Shown here piece by piece: positions 30,518 to 36,243 of a stretch of DNA of 36,243 nucleotides. The notes under the pieces were generated by a model that was given only the letters and a program-made list of their open reading frames with translations, was not told where the DNA came from and searched no databases. The stretch's first letter is position 1. Each line of letters starts with the position of its first letter. Position numbers and translations under genes: made by a program. This DNA is from a virus: positions 1-36,243 of the IMG/VR virus record IMGVR_UViG_3300034198_022535, one strand, 5' to 3'.

Positions 30518-30819
30518 TTCTTCTTCTCCTTGTTGACGGGTGACTCGACGACGAAGAGCGCACGCGGGGATGCGTCGGCCTTCAGCTGGGGGCGATCGAG
30601 GTGGGCGCTGTCGAGCCAGCCAACGCGCGGGTCGCGCAGCTCGTGAAAGGCGCGCTCGTATTCGACGGGCGTCATGCGCAGCGATTCGCCGAGGATGCGC
30701 ACGTTGTGCGTCGCAGGCTCGGGCGTGTGTGGATGGGTGGCGAGGAAGAGCGCCAGCACCTTCGCATCACCGGAGACCGGCGTTGCGAGGAAGGCGCGCC
30801 ATGCGTCGGGGTTTGTCAT
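30514..30819 (-). CDS. Winged-helix-like DNA-binding protein, 101 aa
   Basis: The region KVLALFLATHPHT, then ILGESLRMTPVEYERAFHEL and RDPRVGWLD, looks like a winged helix-turn-helix. The C-terminus ends in a Lys-rich tail (PVNKEKKK). It lies between the last ejection-type gene and the GroES-like gene, with 38 bases before it. A role in late regulation is plausible but unproven. Confidence 0.5.
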   Translation of the reverse strand: MTNPDAWRAFLATPVSGDAKVLALFLATHPHTPEPATHNVRILGESLRMTPVEYERAFHELRDPRVGWLDSAHLDRPQLKADASPRALFVVESPVNKEKKK

Positions 30820-30857
30820 TCCCTCACGCTAAGCGCGCCACGAGCCGACGGCAACCG

Positions 30858-32339
30858 TCATCGCTTGCGAGGCCCCCATGACGGACCCTGGAACGGCGCC
30901 GCCGCACGATTGCGCCCTGTCGGTGTCGCGATGGGCGCAGGGCCGGGCGATGCAGGGTCGAAGCCGACAGCGGCGCGCTGACGACCGACAGCACCGGCAG
31001 TGCCCGCGTTCATCTTGGCCATCATGCCGTACGTCATCGCGAGGCTCTTCTGCTTGTCGCCGCCCGTCTGCTCCATGAAGTAGGCGAAGATGTCGGGGTC
31101 GGGCGCGAGCGACGGCGCGCCAGCAGCGTTGGCCATCGACGGGGGACGCGTGCCCCAATCCTGCGCGACCTCGCTGCGCATCGATGCAAGCGGGTCATTG
31201 TCGATGTTGGCCATCTGCTGGTTGACGTCGTCGACGACAGACGCAACCGGAGTCGCAGCAGGTGGGGCGACTGTCGGCGCTTCAGCGGCAACGGGCGCCG
31301 CCGATGTGCCGCCGCGGTCGATGGCATCCATCGTGCTCATGAGGTCGTCGACGAGTCCCGTTGCCGGTGGCGGCTGCAGCTTCAGTCCGCTGCTGGTCGA
31401 CGATGTTTCTGGCGGTGTCCACGGCACTCCCTCATAGGGGCTGGGCACGTCAATGACGGCACCTGCCTCGTCGGCAGACATGACCGGCGGTGTTGCGCCA
31501 GCCTTGAAGAGTGCACGGCCTTTCTTGATGAGTCCGCCGACAACAGGGGCTTCGTCGAGAACTTCGCCCGGATTCGCGACGATGTTTTTGCCGCCGCGGA
31601 TCATCTGCTGCGCGCCGCTTTTGACTGCGGGCCAGCCTTCTTTAACGGCGTTGACGGCGTTGGGGATACCGGCGGCCATGGCGCCGACGCCACCGCCGAA
31701 AAGCGCCGACAGCATCGCCGCCGTGTCGTCTTCGGTGTTCGACATGCCGTAGCCGGTGACGATGCCTGCGGGCACAGCTGTCTTGGCACGAGCGGCGAAC
31801 GTGTTGCCGCGACCGATGGGAAGCGCTGCGCCGCCGACCATGCCGGTCAACGCGCCTTGGTCGTACGCAAGCGGGTTCGCCTGGTACGCCTTCTCCTCTT
31901 TCGCGCGCTGGTCTTCTCGGGCCACACGCGCTGCCTCGGCGGGGTCCTCTTGGAACGACGGGTCAACGCCGCTCGTGAGATTGCCAAACGCGGTACCGGC
32001 TCGAGCTCCGAGGCCGGCAACGTCGTCGGTGAATCCACCGGTGAGGAACTTGCTTGCGCCAGCGCGGAACGACGGATCGAGGAGAGCCCCGCCCGCCATC
32101 CACTTCGCAGCCTTGAGTGGCGCCGTGACGATGCCGGGCAAGCCATCGTCCTGCGACTGCTCCGCGGCAGGTTCGCCCGTCTCGGGGTGTCCTGCGGCGT
32201 CGGCGCCGGTGTCTGCGTGGGCGACAGGGGCGGGAGCAACAGGAGGAACGACTTTGGCGCCCTTGCCCTTGAAGTAGGCGACTTTGTCGGCGGGAACGCG
32301 CTTCCGCTTCCCGTTCATCTCCATGATCACGTCAGCCAT
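30858..32339 (-). CDS. Internal virion/DNA-ejection-type protein, 493 aa
   Basis: The ATG at 32339 has AGAGGTG upstream; the longer frame from 32369 is less likely. It begins MADVIMEMNGKRKRVPADKV, then has an Ala/Pro linker and hydrophobic Gly-rich segments around residues 200-240 (AMLSALFGGGVGAMAAGIPN), typical of ejected membrane-penetrating proteins. The last third is Pro/Ala-rich and disordered. It follows the two other ejection-type genes. It probably enters the host with the DNA. Confidence 0.6.
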   Translation of the reverse strand: MADVIMEMNGKRKRVPADKVAYFKGKGAKVVPPVAPAPVAHADTGADAAGHPETGEPAAEQSQDDGLPGIVTAPLKAAKWMAGGALLDPSFRAGASKFLTGGFTDDVAGLGARAGTAFGNLTSGVDPSFQEDPAEAARVAREDQRAKEEKAYQANPLAYDQGALTGMVGGAALPIGRGNTFAARAKTAVPAGIVTGYGMSNTEDDTAAMLSALFGGGVGAMAAGIPNAVNAVKEGWPAVKSGAQQMIRGGKNIVANPGEVLDEAPVVGGLIKKGRALFKAGATPPVMSADEAGAVIDVPSPYEGVPWTPPETSSTSSGLKLQPPPATGLVDDLMSTMDAIDRGGTSAAPVAAEAPTVAPPAATPVASVVDDVNQQMANIDNDPLASMRSEVAQDWGTRPPSMANAAGAPSLAPDPDIFAYFMEQTGGDKQKSLAMTYGMMAKMNAGTAGAVGRQRAAVGFDPASPGPAPIATPTGRNRAAAPFQGPSWGPRKR

Positions 32340-32343
32340 GTCG

Positions 32344-33480
32344 TCACCTCTCGTCAGGGAGCGCGTCAAACTCTGCGTCAGCGGGCGCGGTGCTCTCGTC
32401 GAGGATGCCGCGCGTGTCCTTCTTCATCGCCTTGAAGACCTTTTGTTTGGTCGTCAGCTTGTTCTTAAGCTGGCGCTCAACGCTCTCGAGCTTGGCGATG
32501 AATTCTTCGTCGTCGTCGGCCGCAGTCGGCACGTTCTCCAGCAGGCTCTTGCGCTCTTCAACGCCGACGGTCGCGCCTGAGATTGATTTGATGTAGTCGG
32601 CGAGGTTTGCGCCCGCCGTGGCCTTGAAGTCGACCATCCGCGGGTCAGCGATGCCGGCTTTGCTGCGGAACCAAGATACCAGCGATGAGATCGGGCCGGT
32701 GTCGACGGGTGCGCCGCCGTCCTTGCCAGTTTTCATGCTGCGGAGGTTCTCGAGCGCGCCCAACGCGGTCTGAAGCTCAACCAGACTCTCTGTCTCGCCC
32801 GCTGTCAGCTTCGATCCGCCGTCGGTGCCGCCCGCTCGTGACGCTGCGGCGACGCCTTCCATGGCCTTGTTGTGGCGCTCGGACTCCTTCTGGCGTGCCC
32901 ATCCGAGGCCCGTGGCGCTCTTCTTCGCCTTGGCGTCGGATGCGGCCCTGTCGGCCTCCTCGCGCGCCTTCTTCACGGCGTTGGCGACAACGGTGTCATC
33001 GGCGAACGACGCGGCGTCAGGGTCGGCCATGGCCCACTCGCGCAAACCTTCCTCAGTGGCGCCGCCGCGAGCCCGCTCCATGAGGCCCGCTTCGCCACGC
33101 TTGCGCGCCGCCGCTGCCGCTTCGGTGCTCGACTTGCTCTCTTTGGCCTTGCGCTCGGCTTCCGCCTTGGCGCGCTCTTCCTCGATCTTCTTCGTCGTGG
33201 CCTCAAGCAATGCCGGAGCCGCCGCCTGCTTGGCATTGAACGCCTTGGCCTCGCGTGCCGCCTTCTCCGCTGCACGCTTCTGTTCCGCCGCCTTGTATTC
33301 GGCATCCAGCTTGGCCTTTTCGGCGTCGCGAGCGTCTTTGACGTCGAGGCGTGACTGGGCTTTCGACTCTTTGTCGATGCGCTCGATGTCGTCGAGCATG
33401 GCGTCAGCGGGATTCCACTGCTGCCGGAAGTTGGCGCCCTTCTGTTCGCGGTCGCGCTTGATGCGGTCGGTGTAAGACAT
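32344..33480 (-). CDS. Coiled-coil internal virion/ejection-type protein, 378 aa
   Basis: ATG 33480 overlaps the previous stop (TGATG). Residues ~40-190 form a long Lys/Glu/Ala coiled coil, and the C-terminal part has LADYIKSISGATVGVEERKS, a motif I associate with ejection proteins of short-tailed phages. The protein has no signal peptide. It is one of three consecutive candidates, so an ejection apparatus is likely. Confidence 0.6.
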   Translation of the reverse strand: MSYTDRIKRDREQKGANFRQQWNPADAMLDDIERIDKESKAQSRLDVKDARDAEKAKLDAEYKAAEQKRAAEKAAREAKAFNAKQAAAPALLEATTKKIEEERAKAEAERKAKESKSSTEAAAAARKRGEAGLMERARGGATEEGLREWAMADPDAASFADDTVVANAVKKAREEADRAASDAKAKKSATGLGWARQKESERHNKAMEGVAAASRAGGTDGGSKLTAGETESLVELQTALGALENLRSMKTGKDGGAPVDTGPISSLVSWFRSKAGIADPRMVDFKATAGANLADYIKSISGATVGVEERKSLLENVPTAADDDEEFIAKLESVERQLKNKLTTKQKVFKAMKKDTRGILDESTAPADAEFDALPDER

Positions 33481-34478
33481 CAGTTGTTCCACGGGGCCCA
33501 TGTGCCCCAAGTGAGAGGATCAAGCGGGTCAAACTTGTTGCGGATGACGCCATCTTCGCCGACAACGTCCTTTTTCCGGCTCGCATCATACGCCTGTTTG
33601 TCGAGCTGGTTGATGACGCCGTTGCCGTCCATGTCGGGGACGTGAAGGCCGAGCGGGTCGGGCGGGTTGCTCGGGTCGTTGGTCGGAGGACCTTCGGCGC
33701 CGATGGCGCTGTTGAGCGTGTCGAGCATGGCCTTGTTGAAGAACTCTTCTTCGGCCTGCTTCCGCTTGTCGATGTCGGTGCCAATCGCGCGGTTGGCGTT
33801 GTCCTTGGCGCGCTGGTCTTCGGTGCGGCGCAACCCAAGAACATCATCGAGCGCCTGCTGTCGGGCCGTGCGCTGTGTGTCGGCCTCCATCGACGCCAAG
33901 GCGCCGCTTGAACCAAAGCCACTGCGCCCCATCGATGCACGCTGCCCGACGAGCTGCTGCCCGATGGCGTCGCCCATCTGCTGGCGGATAAGGTCTTCTT
34001 CGGCCTTGGTATCGACCTTACCCGCGCCCTGCACCTCGGACATAAGCAGGTCAGCCACAGCCTGGTCGAATGCGTCGCTGCTGGTGTCGGCCGGCTTGGC
34101 CGCAGGCGGAGGCAAGTTGCTGCCGACGGTGGCCGCAAGGTTGGCGTCGGGGATGACCATCGGGGCGGTCGTGCCCGAGACGTTCGGCGGGGGCGGAGTC
34201 GTCGGCGTGATCGTCGGCGCCGCGATGGGCGGAGGCGTCGGCTGCTGCACGGGCGGGGGCGTCGTCGTGCCCACCGGCGACGGGGGCGGAACGATGTCGG
34301 GTTGCACGCCAGCGTTCGCCGCATTCGTCGACGGCGGGGCGGGCACCGGGCCAGACTTCGGGGGCGACGGAGGCGCCACGGCAGCCGGCGACGAGATGGC
34401 CTGTTGCTCCTTCGCCAGCGTCTGGCCGGCGAGGGTCGGCAGTTTGGCCACTTTCTTTTTGGCGACGACAGAAACCAT
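33480..34478 (-). CDS. Pro-rich internal virion protein with EF-hand-like loop, 332 aa
   Basis: Residues 30-110 are extremely Pro-rich with Gly/Thr (TTTPPPVQQPTPPP). The middle is helical with many Gln/Arg (RQQMGDAIGQQLVGQRASM). Near the end DMDGNGVINQLD (residues 282-293) fits a Ca2+-binding EF-hand or dockerin-type loop with D, D, N, N and D at the ligand positions. Ejection-type virion function is inferred from its neighbours. It starts three bases after the previous stop. Confidence 0.55.
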   Translation of the reverse strand: MVSVVAKKKVAKLPTLAGQTLAKEQQAISSPAAVAPPSPPKSGPVPAPPSTNAANAGVQPDIVPPPSPVGTTTPPPVQQPTPPPIAAPTITPTTPPPPNVSGTTAPMVIPDANLAATVGSNLPPPAAKPADTSSDAFDQAVADLLMSEVQGAGKVDTKAEEDLIRQQMGDAIGQQLVGQRASMGRSGFGSSGALASMEADTQRTARQQALDDVLGLRRTEDQRAKDNANRAIGTDIDKRKQAEEEFFNKAMLDTLNSAIGAEGPPTNDPSNPPDPLGLHVPDMDGNGVINQLDKQAYDASRKKDVVGEDGVIRNKFDPLDPLTWGTWAPWNN

Positions 34479-34481
34479 GGT

Positions 34482-35399
34482 TCAACTCCACCAGACGAAG
34501 AAATAGGCAAGCTCGACGGTGCCAGCGACGCCGGTGAGCGTAGCAGTGAAGTCCGACGCTGTCGTCAGCGGGTCGTCACTGGTCGACGTGACCGTGCCCG
34601 TGGCCGCAACGATGTTGGTCGTGTTGGTGCCGGTCAGCGTTGCCGCCGAGAGCGAGCCGCCCGTGGTCACGGCATCCGCGATGGTGGCGACGATGTAGCC
34701 GCGCCATGCAAGGCCCGTCATGCCCGCGCCGCTCGGGAGATTCCATGTCTGCGACGTCGAGAAGGAGCGCGCGACGAAGCAGGCGCACCGCAAGTCTTTG
34801 TCGTTGGTGGCGTCGTTGGTCACCGCGGTCGCCAGCGCCGTCAGTTGCGTATCCAGCACGCTGCCCGCCGTCGACGACGACGAATCCACGAACGTCGGTG
34901 AGTAGCCGGCATGGTTCGGCGATGCGCCTTGCACGCCTCGGTCTGCGCGGCAGTGAATGACGAGCCACGCGCGGGTCAACGTCGACGCCGAAGCGCCAGA
35001 GAGGACGAAGTCGACGCCACCGTTGGGCACAGCGATGGGCGTCGTCGACACCGCGTAGGCTTCTGTCGTCGCGCCCGCCGTCGTGAGCGTGATGCTCGAC
35101 CACGTCGTCGTGGCCTGCGACAACGTCCACACAACTGCGGCGGCTGAGTAGACGTAGAGCTCAACGCGAACGATCTCGACGGGGTTGTTTGCGGTCGGGC
35201 GATCGAATCGAATCGTGCGCTGCGCTGCCGTCATCACGTCGGTGATGCCATCAAGCGGCACGACGATGGGCGGGCAGTAGGTGTAGCGCTTCTCGAGGTT
35301 GCGGTTGACGTCGTCGGCGCTGCGGCGGAGGTTGCCGTTGACGAGGTCGTCGGAGACGATGGCGCCAGTGCGAAAGGTGTAGGGCGTCAGGGCCTTCAT
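34482..35399 (-). CDS. Beta-rich virion protein, 305 aa
   Basis: The N-terminal third has SADDVNRNLEKRYTYCPPI, and the rest is Thr/Ser/Ala/Val-rich beta sequence with few charged residues. This fits a tail or head-surface protein. ATG overlaps the previous stop (ATGA). Two Cys (CACF) lie near the centre, and the protein ends in LAYFFVWWS. No family is recognised; position between the propeller gene and ejection genes suggests a virion component. Confidence 0.5.
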   Translation of the reverse strand: MKALTPYTFRTGAIVSDDLVNGNLRRSADDVNRNLEKRYTYCPPIVVPLDGITDVMTAAQRTIRFDRPTANNPVEIVRVELYVYSAAAVVWTLSQATTTWSSITLTTAGATTEAYAVSTTPIAVPNGGVDFVLSGASASTLTRAWLVIHCRADRGVQGASPNHAGYSPTFVDSSSSTAGSVLDTQLTALATAVTNDATNDKDLRCACFVARSFSTSQTWNLPSGAGMTGLAWRGYIVATIADAVTTGGSLSAATLTGTNTTNIVAATGTVTSTSDDPLTTASDFTATLTGVAGTVELAYFFVWWS

Positions 35400-35887
35400 G
35401 CGATCCGCCGAATCGTTCGCACGAGCAACATCGCCCGCGCCTCGTCGATGGTGCCCGTATCGCGCGAGAGCTTCAGGCGATAGGGGACGCCCTTCAGCAA
35501 CCGCACGCGAGTCCCGGTCACGGTGCGGAAGTCCGCCGACGCCTGCACGACGGTGCTCGCGCCCGTCGTGACGCTCACGGTGATCGACTGGTCGACAAGA
35601 AACGTCGTGTCACCGTTGGCGACGACGACAGAGGCCGTCACCACCTGCCCCGCCGTCACGTCGGTCGCGTAGACACGCAGAACGCGCACTTCGTAGTCGT
35701 CTTCCGGGATGAAGTCGACGAAGTCTTTGACGTCGGTGCCGGTGCCCGCGAGCAAGAGGCTCTTGTGATGGATGGCGAGGTCGATTTGCCCCGCGACCGC
35801 TTGCGAGGTGATGGCCGCGCGTGCGTCGTCGAAGTTGGCGTTGAGCGTCGCCGCCGTAACGGTGCTGGTGAACGGTACGAGCGCCAT
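35396..35887 (-). CDS. Beta-rich virion protein, 163 aa
   Basis: The protein begins MALVPFTSTVTAATLNANFD, a phrase I associate with phage fibre- and tail-associated proteins, and continues as beta sequence (TAGQVVTASVVVANGDTTFL). It follows the propeller gene by three bases and overlaps the next (ATGA). No enzyme motif; a minor tail or head component is likely. Confidence 0.5.
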   Translation of the reverse strand: MALVPFTSTVTAATLNANFDDARAAITSQAVAGQIDLAIHHKSLLLAGTGTDVKDFVDFIPEDDYEVRVLRVYATDVTAGQVVTASVVVANGDTTFLVDQSITVSVTTGASTVVQASADFRTVTGTRVRLLKGVPYRLKLSRDTGTIDEARAMLLVRTIRRIA

Positions 35888-35890
35888 CGA

Positions 35891-36243
35891 TCAGCCCTGT
35901 CCTCTCTCGCCGGGGCGATCTTTCGCCGACAGCGACCCGACAAGCTCGATCTTGCCGCCGATGCGGGTCTCACAGAAGTCAAAAGCGACCTCGATGCCCA
36001 TGTCGTGGCTGTCGAGCGCGTGTTGTGTGCGAATCGCGGCCATTGGCGCCGGCTCGTAGATGCGAGCGTCGCCCCACGACGAGGTTCCGATGACGAGAGC
36101 TCGAGCATCGACGGGCGGGGTCACCGACTGCGCCGCTTGCCCGCGGATCGAGACGTACACGGAGCCTTCGCCGCCGAGCGAGGCGATGGCGCGGACGTCG
36201 CGGGCCATCGGGTTCGCCGCGACGTCGGTCGGAACTCGCCCGT
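35891..36243 (-). CDS. Beta-propeller-like tail/DNA-stabilisation protein, C-terminal part
   Basis: This is the 3' portion of the gene that starts at 1216. Counting only unique bases, 36156-35891 supplies the last 266 bases. The C-terminus carries the segment IRGQAAQSVTPPVDARALVI and ends at a TGA whose complement lies at 35891-35893. An ATG inside this part, at 36208, opens an ORF, but it is an internal Met of the larger gene. Three bases separate the stop from the next gene downstream. The function is as for the N-terminal part and is inferred. Confidence 0.6.
   Translation of the reverse strand, partial: GRVPTDVAANPMARDVRAIASLGGEGSVYVSIRGQAAQSVTPPVDARALVIGTSSWGDARIYEPAPMAAIRTQHALDSHDMGIEVAFDFCETRIGGKIELVGSLSAKDRPGERGQG
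36157..36243. repeat. Terminal direct repeat, right copy
   Basis: Exact second copy of bases 1-87. Removing it leaves a 36,156-base circle. See the left copy for interpretation. Confidence 0.95.

Noticed and set aside
30846-30858. Short inverted repeat GACGG-CAA-CCGTC before the winged-helix gene as a terminator
   Set aside because: The stem has only five pairs and no T run on either strand, as expected by chance in GC-rich DNA.

Overview
This window is almost certainly a complete, GC-rich tailed bacteriophage genome assembled as a circle. The first 87 bases recur exactly as the last 87 bases, leaving 36,156 unique bases. One virion gene runs intact across the junction. Terminase, portal, scaffold, capsid and adaptor genes are present, with three candidate ejection-type internal virion proteins. 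I see no tape measure, tail tube or sheath gene, so a short-tailed (podovirus-like) particle is the best inference. I found no integrase, DNA polymerase, RNA polymerase or tRNA gene. The host is unknown. Two near-consensus sigma70-type promoters point to an ordinary bacterial host.

The genome has two transcriptional arms that diverge at about 19.2 kb and converge at 30,089-30,092. The rightward (early) arm, 19,203-30,092, starts at a TTGACA-17-TAGAAA promoter. Its first half encodes a Cys-rich small protein, a Sak4-like ATPase, a DUF669 ssDNA-binding protein and a Cas4/RecB-like exonuclease, which look like a recombination and replication set. A Lar-like protein and an SF2 helicase with a zinc ribbon follow. 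A second promoter with the same architecture restarts transcription at 25.3 kb. A strong intrinsic terminator at 26.4 kb then precedes an SNF2-like helicase, a DNA methyltransferase and a run of small proteins.

The leftward arm runs from 19,200 down through position 1 and round the circle to 30,089. It opens with a small Cro/CI-like HTH protein coupled to a TOPRIM primase-helicase. After a palindrome-rich gap at 16.79-16.95 kb comes a second HTH-like protein, then a small membrane protein, RusA resolvase, zinc-binding proteins, terminase, portal, a lysis cassette (membrane/coiled-coil protein, holin, C39-like peptidase), decoration-type proteins, scaffold, major capsid, adaptor, tail or fibre proteins and ejection-type proteins. 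A winged-helix-like protein and a GroES-like co-chaperonin end the arm. Most genes overlap by 1-4 bases (ATGA, GTGA, TGATG), so translational coupling is probably pervasive.

The most unusual signals are: a 14-18 base element repeated three times at module boundaries of the leftward arm; a duplicated hairpin 5' leader; a terminator inside an ORF ahead of its stop codon; a CTAG that stops both converging operons; the GroES-like gene; and a roughly ninefold excess of GTCGAC in a hand-counted section.
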